DNA from: Xaviernesmea rhizosphaerae
GTDB taxonomy: Bacteria > Pseudomonadota > Alphaproteobacteria > Rhizobiales > Rhizobiaceae
Direction: 5' to 3'
Length of the DNA: 64,000 nucleotides
NCBI RefSeq assembly: GCF_001938945.1
Contig: NZ_MKIO01000021.1
Span: 186,001 to 250,000, forward strand
Shown here: piece after piece, positions 49,378 to 58,399 of the stretch
Layout: each line of letters starts with the position of its first letter
How positions within the stretch are numbered: position 1 is the stretch's first letter
Made by a program: the position numbers and the translations under genes
Notes under the pieces: generated by a model
The model's database searches: none
The model's input: the letters and a program-made list of their open reading frames with translations, nothing else
What the model was told of the DNA's origin: nothing

Positions 49378-49857
49378 ATGCTTCTCGAATATTTCCAGAT
49401 GATCGACCGTGTGGAAACGGCGGATGCCGAGGCCGGCGTGCTGACGGCGCACTCCACCGTGCCGATGCAGAGCCCCGTGTTCGATGGCCATTTTCCCGGC
49501 TATCCGCTGGTTCCCGGCGTGCTGCTGATCGAGACCATGGCCCAGGCCTCCGGCCTTCTGGTGCTGGCCAAGACCGGCTTTTCGGCCATGCCCTTTCTGA
49601 TGTCGGTGGATGGCGCCAAGCTGCGCAGCTTCGTCGAGCCGGGCGCCGAGCTTTCGATCGAGGCGCGCCTCGAACATGATGGCTCCGGCTTTGCCGTGAC
49701 CAAGGCGAGGATCGAGGTTAGCGGCCGCAAGGTGGCGGACGCCCAGCTCAAGCTCAAGACAGTTTCGTTCGATCAGGTGCCGCTCGGCCCCGCCGTTCTG
49801 GCGCGGGCCGAGGAAATCGGCCTTCAGGCTGCGCTTGCCGCCGCCCAAGGAGCTTAA
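49378..49857 (+). CDS. fabZXL: 3-hydroxyacyl-ACP dehydratase of the AcpXL pathway
   Basis: 159 residues, hot-dog fold. The FabZ motif VFDGHFPGYPLVPGVLLIETMAQASG holds the active His. It removes water during each elongation round of the long chain on AcpXL. Start at the ATG 49378 (MLLEYFQMIDRVE); an ATG at 49321 would add 19 Arg-rich residues. Five bases before the first ketosynthase gene. Confidence 0.92.
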   Translation: MLLEYFQMIDRVETADAEAGVLTAHSTVPMQSPVFDGHFPGYPLVPGVLLIETMAQASGLLVLAKTGFSAMPFLMSVDGAKLRSFVEPGAELSIEARLEHDGSGFAVTKARIEVSGRKVADAQLKLKTVSFDQVPLGPAVLARAEEIGLQAALAAAQGA

Positions 49858-49862
49858 CATCC

Positions 49863-51101
49863 ATGACGCAGACGGATAGCACGCAGACGGACACGAGGCA
49901 GGCGGGCAGGGATGTCGTCATCACCGGCATCGGCATCGTCACCAGCCAGGGTGTCGGCATCGCGCCGCATCGCGCGCTGCTGACGGCGCCCGTGGCGCCC
50001 GAGCCGGTGGTCGAGCTGGAAAAGCTCGCCCCCTATCCCGTGCATCCGCTGCCGGCGATCGACTGGTCGCAGCAGATCCCCAAGCGCGGCGACCAACGGC
50101 AGATGGAGAACTGGCAGCGGCTCGGTGTCTTCACCGCCGGGCTGGCGCTGGAGGATGCCGGCCTGAAGGACGACACCGACGCCTGCGGCAGCATGGACAT
50201 GATCGTGGCCGCCGGCGGTGGCGAGCGCGACATCAAGGTGGACAGCTTGATCGTCGACGAGGCCTTGAAGCGCAACGATCGCGAGCAGCTTCTCAACGAA
50301 AAGCTGACAACCGAACTGCGCCCCACTCTGTTCCTGGCTCAGCTTTCCAATCTGATGGCCGGCAATATCTCCATCGTCCACAAGGTCACGGGCTCCTCGC
50401 GAACCTTCATGGGCGAGGAAGCCGCCGGGATTTCGGCCGTCGAAACAGCCTTCCACCGCATCCGCGCCGGGCAGTCGACCCACACGCTGGTGGGCGGCGC
50501 CTTCAGCGCCGAGCGGGCGGACATGCTGCTGCTGGTCGAGGCGATCGGCGCGCACAGCCTCCATCGCTGGCTGCCGCTCTGGTCGCGCGCGGAAGGCGAG
50601 GGCGGTGGCATGATCATGGGCACCGTCGGCGCCTTTCTGGTGCTGGAATCGCGGGCGCATGCCCAGGCGCGCGGCGCGCAGATCTATGCCCAGATTTCAG
50701 AGATTGCCGGGGATCGCGGCCTGCGCGACGAAGGGCGGATGGAACGCCGGCTGGAGCGCCTGCTGGAACCGGCAAAGGGTGAGGGTGGCGAGACGCTGAT
50801 CTTCTCCGGCGCCAGCGGCATGGTCGCCCTGGCCGAACGCGAAAAGTCCGTTCTCGACCATGTCCTGCCCGGCGCGGCCCTTCGCGCCTATGGCGGGCTT
50901 GCCGGCCATTCGCTGGAGGCGCAGTTCCCGCTCGGCCTGGCGCTGGCCGCGCTCGCGCTCCAGTGCGGCGCCCGCGTGCCGCCCTTCGATCCGGCCGAGA
51001 CCGCGATGGCCGCGCCGGCCAGCCGCGCCGTCGTCACCACGGTCGGCCATCAGCGCGGCGAGGGTGTCGCGCTGCTCGTTGCCGAAGCTCAGGAGGCTTG
51101 A
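49863..51101 (+). CDS. fabF2XL: ketosynthase-like partner lacking the active-site Cys
   Basis: 412 residues with the FabF/KAS II fold (VVITGIGIVTSQGVGI at the start, VGGAFSAERADML). At the nucleophile site the usual TACTSG/TACASG is replaced by KVTGSSRTFMGEE, so there is no Cys; the first catalytic His (NAHGTST in its partner) is also gone (IFSGASGMVALAE). Only GLAGHSLEAQF keeps a His. These are the losses seen in chain-length factors of type II polyketide synthases. Position and order match fabF2XL of other rhizobia. It probably pairs with FabF1XL to set chain length. Confidence 0.9.
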   Translation: MTQTDSTQTDTRQAGRDVVITGIGIVTSQGVGIAPHRALLTAPVAPEPVVELEKLAPYPVHPLPAIDWSQQIPKRGDQRQMENWQRLGVFTAGLALEDAGLKDDTDACGSMDMIVAAGGGERDIKVDSLIVDEALKRNDREQLLNEKLTTELRPTLFLAQLSNLMAGNISIVHKVTGSSRTFMGEEAAGISAVETAFHRIRAGQSTHTLVGGAFSAERADMLLLVEAIGAHSLHRWLPLWSRAEGEGGGMIMGTVGAFLVLESRAHAQARGAQIYAQISEIAGDRGLRDEGRMERRLERLLEPAKGEGGETLIFSGASGMVALAEREKSVLDHVLPGAALRAYGGLAGHSLEAQFPLGLALAALALQCGARVPPFDPAETAMAAPASRAVVTTVGHQRGEGVALLVAEAQEA

Positions 51102-51103
51102 TC

Positions 51104-52384
51104 ATGCGTGCCACCCGTGACCATCTTGGCCGGCCGCTCGTCGCGGTGACCGGCATGGGCGTGATGACCTCGCTCGGCCAGGGCCTTGCCGACAACTGGC
51201 GCGCGCTGACCGACGGCGTGTCGGGCATCCACGCCGTTTCCCGCTTCCCGACCGACGGCCTTTCCACCCGCATCGCCGGCACCGTCGATTTCCTCGATCT
51301 TCCCCTGCAGAATGCCGTGGAGCGCTCCTATGCCATGGCCCGGGAAACGACGATCGAAGCTCTGGCACAGGCGGGGATGTCCAGCGATTTCAACGGACCG
51401 CTGTTTCTCGCGGCCCCGCCGATCGAGCCGGAGTGGAGCGCGCGCTTCGCGCTCGCCGACCGCGCCGGCCCCTCGCAAAAGCCTGATGACGCCTATGACC
51501 GCTTTCTCGCGGCGATGCGCGAACGGCCAGATCCCGCCTTTCACGAGGCGGCCCTGTTCGGCGCCGTGTCCGAGCGTCTGGCCGACCGTTTCGGTACGCG
51601 CGGCCTGCCGGTGACGCTGTCGACCGCCTGCGCCTCCGGCGCGACCGCGATCCAGCTCGGCGTCGAGGCGATTCGCCAGGGCCGCACCGACCGTGCCCTG
51701 ACCGTGGCGACCGACGGGTCCGTCAGCGCGGAATCGCTCATTCGCTTCGCGCTGCTCTCCGCGCTCTCGACCCAGAACGATCCGCCGCAGCGCGCCTCCA
51801 AGCCCTTTACCCGGGATCGCGACGGCTTCGTCATCGCGGAAGGCGCTGCCACACTCGTTCTCGAATCGCTGGAAGCGGCGCTAAGCCGCGGCGCGCGCGT
51901 CTATGGGATCCTCAAGGGCTGCGGCGAAAAGGCGGACCTGTTCCACCGCACGCGCTCCTCGCCCGATGGCGGGCCCGCCATTGCCACGATCCGCGCGGCG
52001 CTCGAGGATGCCGGCCTTGCCGAGGATGCGATCGGCTATATCAACGCCCATGGCACCTCGACGCCCGAGAACGACAAGATGGAATATGGCGCGATGTCGG
52101 CGGTGTTCGCCGATGGGCTGGCCGCGATCCCGGTCTCGTCCAACAAGTCGATGATCGGTCATACGCTGACGGCAGCCGGCGCGGTCGAGGCGGTGTTTTC
52201 GCTGCAGACGATGCAGACGGGAACCTTGCCGCCGACCATCAACTATCTCAATCCCGATCCGGCGATCGTTCTCGATGTCGTGCCCAACGTCAAACGCGAC
52301 GCGCAGGTGACGGCCGTCCTGTCGAATTCCTTCGGTTTCGGCGGGCAGAATGCCAGCCTGGTCATGACCGCAGAGCCCGCCTGA
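51104..52384 (+). CDS. fabF1XL: 3-oxoacyl-ACP synthase, catalytic partner
   Basis: 426 residues. Complete Cys-His-His set: STACASGATAIQLG, INAHGTSTPENDKMEY and NKSMIGHTLTAAGAVE. VAVTGMGVMTSLGQGLADNW at the N terminus. AGGAGG eight bases before the ATG fixes the start; upstream in-frame codons back to 50963 belong to the fabF2XL coding sequence. Two bases separate it from fabF2XL, so equimolar production is likely. It performs the condensations that lengthen the chain toward C26-C28. Confidence 0.95.
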   Translation: MRATRDHLGRPLVAVTGMGVMTSLGQGLADNWRALTDGVSGIHAVSRFPTDGLSTRIAGTVDFLDLPLQNAVERSYAMARETTIEALAQAGMSSDFNGPLFLAAPPIEPEWSARFALADRAGPSQKPDDAYDRFLAAMRERPDPAFHEAALFGAVSERLADRFGTRGLPVTLSTACASGATAIQLGVEAIRQGRTDRALTVATDGSVSAESLIRFALLSALSTQNDPPQRASKPFTRDRDGFVIAEGAATLVLESLEAALSRGARVYGILKGCGEKADLFHRTRSSPDGGPAIATIRAALEDAGLAEDAIGYINAHGTSTPENDKMEYGAMSAVFADGLAAIPVSSNKSMIGHTLTAAGAVEAVFSLQTMQTGTLPPTINYLNPDPAIVLDVVPNVKRDAQVTAVLSNSFGFGGQNASLVMTAEPA

Positions 52385-52454
52385 GCTCCCGATAAAAGCG
52401 AGCGGACGCGCGGCTTTCGCGACGTTCGCCACAACACGTTCAAAGGACATGCCT

Positions 52455-53480
52455 ATGCGCGCGCTCCAGCTTCTCGACGACCGCAAGCTTGAGGTCACAG
52501 ACCTTCCCGAGCCGCCGGCCCCCGGCGCAGGCGAGGTGACGCTGCGCGTCAAGGCCGTCGCGCTCAACCATATCGACGTCTGGGGCTGGCGTGGCATGGC
52601 CTTTGCCAAGCGCAAGATGCCGCTCGTCATCGGCGCCGAGGCCGCCGGCGTGGTCGAAGAGATCGGGCCCGGCGTCGCCAATGTGATTCCGGGCCAGCTC
52701 GTGTCGATCTATGGCGCGCGCACCTGCGGCCTCTGCCGGCCCTGCCGCGAAGGCCGCGACAATCTCTGCGAGCATGTCTCCGGCGTCCATGGTTTCCATC
52801 TCGATGGCTTCGCCCAGGAAAAGGTGAACCTGCCGGCCCGCCTGCTGGTCCCCGCGCCGCCCGGCGTCGATGCGATCGGCGCGGCGCTGGCGCCCGTCAC
52901 CTTCGGCACGGTCGAGCACATGCTGTTCGACAATGCCAAGCTGGAGCCCGGCGAGACCATCCTCGTCCATGCGGGCGGATCGGGCATCGGCACCGCTGCC
53001 ATCCAGCTTGCCAAGAAGATGGGCTGCACTGTCATCACCACCGTCGGCTCGGACGACAAGATCGAGAAGGCGAGGGCGCTCGGCGCCGATCATGTGATCA
53101 ACTACCGCACGGACCGCTTCGAAGGCGTGGTGCGCAAGCTCACCCGCAAGAAGGGCGTCGACGTGGTGTTCGAGCATGTCGGCAAGGATACCTGGGCCGG
53201 CTCCATGCTCTGCCTGAAGCGCGGCGGCCGGCTGGTCACCTGCGGCTCGACCTCGGGCGTGTCGACCGAGATGAACCTGATGATGCTGTTCCAGCAGCAG
53301 TTGAAGCTGCTCGGCTCCTTCGGCTGCCGGATGGAGAACATGGCGGATGCCATGCAGAAGATGGCGCGCGGCCTGGTCCATCCCGTGATCGACACCCAGG
53401 TCGGCTTCGACGATATCGAGCGGGCGCTGGAGCGCATGGAAGGGCGCCAGGTCTTCGGCAAGATCGTGCTGGCTTTCTGA
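52455..53480 (+). CDS. adh2XL: zinc-type alcohol dehydrogenase/quinone oxidoreductase-like protein
   Basis: 341 residues, MDR superfamily. GroES-like N-terminal part with the zinc-loop cysteines RTCGLCRPCREGRDNLCEH, then a Rossmann domain with VHAGGSGIGTAAIQLAKKMG and TVGSDDKIEKARALGADHVINY. In the rhizobial cluster it is thought to act on the long-chain acyl intermediate, perhaps as an enoyl reductase. AAGGA lies seven bases before this ATG and only one before the ATG at 52449, so the shorter form is preferred. Overlaps lpxXL by one base. Confidence 0.9.
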   Translation: MRALQLLDDRKLEVTDLPEPPAPGAGEVTLRVKAVALNHIDVWGWRGMAFAKRKMPLVIGAEAAGVVEEIGPGVANVIPGQLVSIYGARTCGLCRPCREGRDNLCEHVSGVHGFHLDGFAQEKVNLPARLLVPAPPGVDAIGAALAPVTFGTVEHMLFDNAKLEPGETILVHAGGSGIGTAAIQLAKKMGCTVITTVGSDDKIEKARALGADHVINYRTDRFEGVVRKLTRKKGVDVVFEHVGKDTWAGSMLCLKRGGRLVTCGSTSGVSTEMNLMMLFQQQLKLLGSFGCRMENMADAMQKMARGLVHPVIDTQVGFDDIERALERMEGRQVFGKIVLAF

Positions 53481-54421
53481 TGAGCCCTGTGCGCCAGATC
53501 CTCACCCGGCTCGTGCTCGGTGCGCGCCGGGCCCGCGCGTGGACGATCGCGCAGCTGGCCTTCCTGCCGCTGGTGCTGATGAAGCTTCTGCCTGCGGACA
53601 CCGCGCTCAATCTGATGGATTGGCTGGCGCGCAAGATCGGGCCGCGGCTGAAGCGGCACCGGCTGATCATGATCAATCTGCGCAACGCCTTTCCGGAAAA
53701 GAGCGCGGCGGAGATCGAGGCAATCGCGCTGGAAAGCTGGGGCAGCATCGGCCGGATGGCGGCCGAATATGTGTTTCTCGACGAGCTGTTCGATTTTGAC
53801 CCGGACAAGCCGGGCGGCCGGGTCGAGGTCGTCGGCATCCCGCAGTTTCTGGAGCTGCGCGACCGGCCGCGCCCCTTCATCGTCTTTACAGCGCATACGG
53901 GCAATTTCGAGATGCTGCCCGTGGCCGGCTCGGCCTTCGGGCTGGATGTCACCGTGCTGTTTCGCCCGCCGAACAATCCCTACATGGCCGAGAAGATCTT
54001 CGATTTCCGCCAGAAGCGCATGGGCACGCTGGTGCCCTCGCATGCCGGATCGTCCTTCGCGCTGGCCCGTCAGCTCGAGCGGGGCGGGGGCATCGGCGTG
54101 CTCGTCGATCAGAAGTTCAAGAAGGGCCTGCACACGCAGTTCTTCGGCCAGAAGGTCCAGACCAATCCCCTGCTGGCCAAGCTCGTCCGCCAGTTCGGCT
54201 GCGATGTCTATCCCGCCCGCTGCGTCCGGCTGCCCGGTAACCGCTACCGCCTGGAGCTGGAACCGCCCATCGCGATTCCGCTCAAGCCGGAAGGAGCGGT
54301 CGATGTCGAGGCGACGGCGCAGCTTCTCAACGACAAGGTCGAGCAATGGGTGCGTGAATATCCGGGCCAGTGGCTCTGGTATCATGACCGCTGGCGGATC
54401 AGGCGCAATCTCAAGCTGTAA
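53480..54421 (+). CDS. lpxXL: lipid A very-long-chain acyltransferase LpxXL
   Basis: 313 residues of the LpxL/HtrB lysophospholipid acyltransferase type. One N-terminal membrane helix (about 22-42), the catalytic HTGNFE (His-x4-Glu) near residue 138, FRPPNNPYMAE and GVLVDQKFKKGLHTQFFG. It transfers the long chain from AcpXL to lipid A in the inner membrane, giving a bilayer-spanning anchor typical of Rhizobiales. Its ATG shares a base with the adh2XL stop. Last gene of the operon. Confidence 0.94.
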   Translation: MSPVRQILTRLVLGARRARAWTIAQLAFLPLVLMKLLPADTALNLMDWLARKIGPRLKRHRLIMINLRNAFPEKSAAEIEAIALESWGSIGRMAAEYVFLDELFDFDPDKPGGRVEVVGIPQFLELRDRPRPFIVFTAHTGNFEMLPVAGSAFGLDVTVLFRPPNNPYMAEKIFDFRQKRMGTLVPSHAGSSFALARQLERGGGIGVLVDQKFKKGLHTQFFGQKVQTNPLLAKLVRQFGCDVYPARCVRLPGNRYRLELEPPIAIPLKPEGAVDVEATAQLLNDKVEQWVREYPGQWLWYHDRWRIRRNLKL

Positions 54422-54435
54422 GTGATGCATCCTCT

Positions 54436-54464
54436 GTTGCAAATCAGGTGTTGCTTGGCTATAG
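54436..54464 (+). promoter_or_regulatory. candidate promoter for the 118-residue hypothetical
   Basis: TTGCAA (54436-54441), 17 bases, CTATAG (54459-54464), about 49 bases before the gene start. Confidence 0.45.
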
Positions 54465-54512
54465 GCGGCGTTTAGGCCACGGCATGGGGAGTGCCAAGGG
54501 GGAGAGCGGCAG

Positions 54513-54869
54513 ATGGTTGCGTCACTGATCAAGTCTTTCTGGCGCAACCAGGCCGAGCTGAGCCAGGCAATCCTTTCTCAGGATGAGGCCGAAGTGGCGC
54601 GGCTCGATGCCGGCGCGCGGGTGCTTCTCCGCTCGATTGTCGATGCCACGCGTCTCGATCCGATCGAGGGTCGCCTGCAAATCGTCTTCCTCCTCGATTT
54701 CATCCGTTTCCATGCGGACGATCCACATGTCGTGGTGGAATGCACCGGCCACCTCGAAAGGCTGCTGCTGAGGCGTGACGCTCCGTGCGAGGCGGGCCTG
54801 CTCCCCGCGCACAATCCGGTCCCCCGCAAGCATCGGAGCGTACCGGACGGCGCCTTTCTGCAGTCCTGA
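54513..54869 (+). CDS. hypothetical protein (118 aa)
   Basis: No family recognised. The first 85 residues are helical and acidic/hydrophobic (FWRNQAELSQAILSQDEAEVARL, LQIVFLLDFIRFHADDPHVV), the last 30 are Pro/His/Arg-rich. GGGGGAGAG upstream of the ATG and a well-formed promoter support expression. It stands alone between lpxXL and gnd; the 287 bases after it show no other gene. Confidence 0.6.
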   Translation: MVASLIKSFWRNQAELSQAILSQDEAEVARLDAGARVLLRSIVDATRLDPIEGRLQIVFLLDFIRFHADDPHVVVECTGHLERLLLRRDAPCEAGLLPAHNPVPRKHRSVPDGAFLQS

Positions 54870-55156
54870 TCCGGCTCTCGATCGTCGCGCTTTCGGCTGA
54901 TCGCGCCGGCGCCGCCGCCGTCCTTGTCTGCGAGAGGCGGCATCGGGACCGGGGCGCATTCGGCGCGGCTATGCCAAGAATCGCTTGAGCTTAGCCGGGC
55001 GAGATGCCAGAAATCCCCGTCGCTCTCCTGGCGCGGCGCGCGCGCCATCGTTCCGGATTGCCCGCCCGCCAGGAAAGGCGACATGCGGCGCCACAAGCCC
55101 TCATCGCGGGTGGGACAGGAGGTGCGCCGTATCCCCGTTCAATGGAGGCATTTCAA

Positions 55157-56593
55157 GTGGCACAAGCGGAAATCGGACTGATCGGCCTTGGGGTGATGGG
55201 CTCGAACCTGGCCCTCAACATTGCCGAGAAGGGCAATACGATTGCGGTGTTCAACCGGACGCCACAGCGCACCGAAGAATTCTTCCACGAGGCGGGCGAT
55301 CTTCAGGATCGCGTGATCGCCTGCAAGACGATCGAGGAATTCGTCGCGGCGATCAAGCCGCCGCGGCCGATCATCATCATGATCAAGGCCGGCGATGCCG
55401 TGGACCAGCAGATGGAGCTGCTCAAGCCCTATCTGGAGGCGCATGACATCATGATCGATGCCGGCAACGCCAATTTCCGCGACACCATGCGCCGTTTCGA
55501 CGCGCTCAAGGATTCCGAGCTGACCTTCATCGGCATGGGCGTGTCCGGTGGCGAGGAGGGCGCGCGCAAGGGGCCGTCGATCATGGTCGGCGGGACCGAG
55601 GAGTCGTGGAAGCGCGTCGAAAAGGTGCTGACCTCGATCGCGGCCACCTATAATGGCGATCCCTGCGTTGCCTGGCTCGGCGAGAACGGCGCCGGACACT
55701 TCGTCAAGACCATCCATAACGGCATCGAATATGCCGACATGCAGATGATCGCCGAGATCTACGGCATCCTGCGCGATGGCCTGAAGATGGAGGCCAAGGA
55801 GATCGGCGAGGTCTTCGGCCGCTGGAACAAGGGCCGGCTGAACTCCTTCCTGATCGAGATCACCGAAACCGTTCTCAACGCCAATGATCCGCTGACGGGC
55901 GGGCCGATCGTCGATGTGATCCTCGATCGCGCCGGCCAGAAGGGCACGGGCAAGTGGTCGGTGATCGAGGCGCAGAACATGAGCGTGCCGGCCACCGGCA
56001 TCGAAGCTGCCGTAGCTGCCCGCAGCCTCTCCTCGATGAAGGACGAACGCGTGGCGGCCGAAGGCATTCTCGGCCTGCCGGGCGCAGCGCTGGAGATCGC
56101 CGACCGGACGGCGTTCCTCGCCGATCTCGAAAGCGCGCTGCTGGCCGCCAAGATCGGCGCCTATGCCCAGGGCTTCGCCGTCATGGCCGCCGCCTCCAAG
56201 GAGTTCGGCTGGAACCTGCCCATGCCGACGATTGCCCGGATCTGGCGCGCCGGCTGCATCATCCGCTCGCAATTCCTCGACGAGATCACCAAGGCCTTCA
56301 CCGACAGGCCGGATGCCGCCAACCTGATCGTCACCCCGGCTTTCGCCACCATGGTTCAGGAAACCGACGGGGCGCTGCGCCGCGTGGTCTCGGCGGCCGT
56401 GCTCGCCGGTCTGCCGGTTCCAGCACTCGCCTCCGCGCTCGGCTATTTCGACAGCTACCGCCGCGGCCGCGGCACGGCGAACATGATCCAGGCCCAGCGC
56501 GACTTCTTCGGCGCCCATGGCTATGACCGCGTCGACGGCCAGGATTCGCATCACGGCCCCTGGGGCAGCGGGCTGGTGTCCGAGCGGTCCTGA
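55157..56593 (+). CDS. gnd: 6-phosphogluconate dehydrogenase (decarboxylating)
   Basis: 478 residues. Oxidises 6-phosphogluconate to ribulose 5-phosphate with NADP+. IGLIGLGVMGSNLALNIAEKG and VFNRTP for the cofactor, FIGMGVSGGEEGARKGPSIM, GAGHFVKTIHNGIEYADMQ with the catalytic Lys, and C-terminal YFDSYRRGRGTANMIQAQRDFFGAHGY. I choose GTG at 55157, with GGAGG seven bases upstream; the ATG at 55142 directly precedes that site. Monocistronic, followed by a hairpin. Confidence 0.95.
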   Translation: MAQAEIGLIGLGVMGSNLALNIAEKGNTIAVFNRTPQRTEEFFHEAGDLQDRVIACKTIEEFVAAIKPPRPIIIMIKAGDAVDQQMELLKPYLEAHDIMIDAGNANFRDTMRRFDALKDSELTFIGMGVSGGEEGARKGPSIMVGGTEESWKRVEKVLTSIAATYNGDPCVAWLGENGAGHFVKTIHNGIEYADMQMIAEIYGILRDGLKMEAKEIGEVFGRWNKGRLNSFLIEITETVLNANDPLTGGPIVDVILDRAGQKGTGKWSVIEAQNMSVPATGIEAAVAARSLSSMKDERVAAEGILGLPGAALEIADRTAFLADLESALLAAKIGAYAQGFAVMAAASKEFGWNLPMPTIARIWRAGCIIRSQFLDEITKAFTDRPDAANLIVTPAFATMVQETDGALRRVVSAAVLAGLPVPALASALGYFDSYRRGRGTANMIQAQRDFFGAHGYDRVDGQDSHHGPWGSGLVSERS

Positions 56594-56607
56594 GACGAGG
56601 AAGAGAG

Positions 56608-56635
56608 CAGATGCCGGGCCTGCGCCCGGCATCTG
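56608..56635 (+). terminator. hairpin after gnd
   Basis: Perfect 11-bp stem CAGATGCCGGG (56608-56618) with CCCGGCATCTG (56625-56635). No T-run follows, so termination may be weak or bidirectional. Confidence 0.55.
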
Positions 56636-56712
56636 CCGCACATGAGTGCCCGGTCGGACGTTTTTCTGCATGGCAAGGCAGCTCAATCAGACTGACGTGC
56701 CACGGTCTTCGA

Positions 56713-57873
56713 TCAATCGTCCGATGCCATCTCTGCTGCGGTCAACCGTTCGATAAAGCGCGCCTTCTGCGCGTGGCGCTTGCGGATCGCCATCAGTCTG
56801 AGCCTGAAATCCGCTGCCTCTGCCTTTTCGGCCGCAAGCGCTTTCAGATCCTGTAACAGGGCGATGGCCTTCGCATAGCCCGAGGCGTTGCGCCGGGCGA
56901 TCTCCTCCTCGACATCGCGCCAGACGGCCTCGCCCCTTGCGGCAACGGCGCGGATACGCTCTCGACGCTGCTTTTCGATCTCTTCCATCGCGCGTTTGCG
57001 CTTGACGGCCTCCGCTTTAGCGCATGCCTGTTGCCGATCGAGGCGATGGCTCTCTGCGCGTGTGCGCAGCATGCCGACCGTGCGGAGCGCCTGACGCTGC
57101 GGCGTTTTCCCAAGCGCCGAGGTGGAGCTCAGTCTACGCTTGAGGTCTGTTCTGGCATGCGGGTCGCCCTCGAGGAAGCGGACCAGGAATGCCGTCCTGT
57201 CCTCATCGGAGAGAGCGGCCACCGCCTTGTCCCAATCCTGAGATGTCGCTGTCTGCGCCGCACCGCCTTCGGCCGCCGCCTGCAAGAGGTCTTCGTCCAG
57301 CCGCAGCAATGTGGCAAGCGCCGTTAGCAGTGGTGTCAGGGGTCCGACACCCAGGCGTGGCTCGACGGCATCATCCTCATAGGCGCCATCCTCGACGGCT
57401 TTCAGCCAAAGGAGGTAAAAGAGCCGCAGGTCGCCATCGATCAGATCCGTTCGTAAGGACACGAAGGATGCAAGCATACCCGCTTCCTCCTCCTCGGCGT
57501 ATTCGTCCAATGTGTCTTCGTCCTCGGGGTCGTCATCGCTGACAATGTCGAAGATGACATTTTCTCCGGCCTTGCGAACCGTCACCCAGTCGATCTCGTC
57601 GAGAAAGGGCCCGAGGGCCGAAACATCGATGAAGCGATTGGGGACACGCAGCATAAGGCGGCGCGTTCCCCAATTGGCGTAGTAGAGGTGAAGATCGAAC
57701 CAGCGCGCCATGAACTCCGCCGGGTCGCCTTTCAAATCTCCCCATCCATAGGTGTTGACGAAGCGCGTGTCCGTGATCGTCGCCCGGGTGGATATGGCTC
57801 TGAGAGCCTGCTTGTCGCTGCGTCCGAGCGGCCGGTCGATGGCCAGGAATTCGTAATATTGATATTCGCTCAT
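56713..57873 (-). CDS. conserved hypothetical protein (386 aa)
   Basis: The opening MSEYQYYEFLAIDRPLGRSD and the segment TRFVNTYGWGDLKGDPAEFMARWFDLHLYYANWG recur in a widespread uncharacterised family that is often encoded near SWIM zinc-finger proteins, though none is present here. A very acidic patch (DDDPEDEDTLDEYAEEEE) lies near residues 115-130, and the C-terminal 130 residues are a long charged coiled coil (RKRAMEEIEKQRRERIRAVA...). No enzyme motif is visible. The ribosome site is weak. It follows the 138-residue gene on the same strand, separated by a RIME-like half element. Confidence 0.75.
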   Translation of the reverse strand: MSEYQYYEFLAIDRPLGRSDKQALRAISTRATITDTRFVNTYGWGDLKGDPAEFMARWFDLHLYYANWGTRRLMLRVPNRFIDVSALGPFLDEIDWVTVRKAGENVIFDIVSDDDPEDEDTLDEYAEEEEAGMLASFVSLRTDLIDGDLRLFYLLWLKAVEDGAYEDDAVEPRLGVGPLTPLLTALATLLRLDEDLLQAAAEGGAAQTATSQDWDKAVAALSDEDRTAFLVRFLEGDPHARTDLKRRLSSTSALGKTPQRQALRTVGMLRTRAESHRLDRQQACAKAEAVKRKRAMEEIEKQRRERIRAVAARGEAVWRDVEEEIARRNASGYAKAIALLQDLKALAAEKAEAADFRLRLMAIRKRHAQKARFIERLTAAEMASDD

Positions 57874-57920
57874 TCGGGATCGTCGGAGGTTGGAGAATGG
57901 TGCGCTGGATTATTCTTTGT

Positions 57921-57964
57921 GCATCGGATTTTCCTGAAAGAGGGAGTCGGCTTTCGGTCCCATG
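57921..57964. repeat. RIME-like repeat, degenerate half copy
   Basis: GCATCGGATTTTCCTGAAAG...CTTTCGGTCCCATGG, matching the right half of the 28.3-kb copy with several changes. It sits between two hypothetical genes. Confidence 0.6.
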
Positions 57965-57967
57965 GTT

Positions 57968-58384
57968 TCATACCGGATGCAAATGGCCGTCCGTCTCAAG
58001 GAGCTTCAGCGCCTGAGCGAGAGTGACACCGCTGTGCAGCCGCCACCACGTTCCCGTATGCCGCATCCACTGGATATCGAATTGATCCGGGCCCACCCTG
58101 TCGAGGCGGGCGAAGGGCGCATCGAAGTCCTCGCCGAGATTGTCCGCCATGCCCGAGCGATAGCGTTGGAGAAAGCGATAGCGTCCCCCGCGCCAGTCGC
58201 CGTGGATGTCGATCGGATAGTTCCATTCCGTCGGTCGGATCTCCGGCAGGAAGCGGGGCTTCAGAACATCCCGGATAAAGGCTTCGCAGGCATGGATGAT
58301 GGCCTGTTTCTCCGCATCATCGACCGCCGGCGGGCGTGGAGGACGTAAAGAGCGTTGCCATGTTTTCTGGCTTTTCCTGGCCAT
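57968..58384 (-). CDS. conserved hypothetical protein (138 aa)
   Basis: Basic N terminus (MARKSQKTWQRSLRPPRPP), then a compact domain with many aromatics: EWNYPIDIHGDWRGGRYRFLQRYRSG, FDAPFARLDRVG, IQWMRHTGTWWRLHSGVTLAQAL. The pattern looks conserved and beta-rich, but I cannot name a family. AGGGGA eight bases before the ATG supports the start. Same strand as, and upstream of, the 386-residue gene; the two may form a unit. Confidence 0.7.
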   Translation of the reverse strand: MARKSQKTWQRSLRPPRPPAVDDAEKQAIIHACEAFIRDVLKPRFLPEIRPTEWNYPIDIHGDWRGGRYRFLQRYRSGMADNLGEDFDAPFARLDRVGPDQFDIQWMRHTGTWWRLHSGVTLAQALKLLETDGHLHPV

Positions 58385-58399
58385 TGGTCATTTCCCCTG

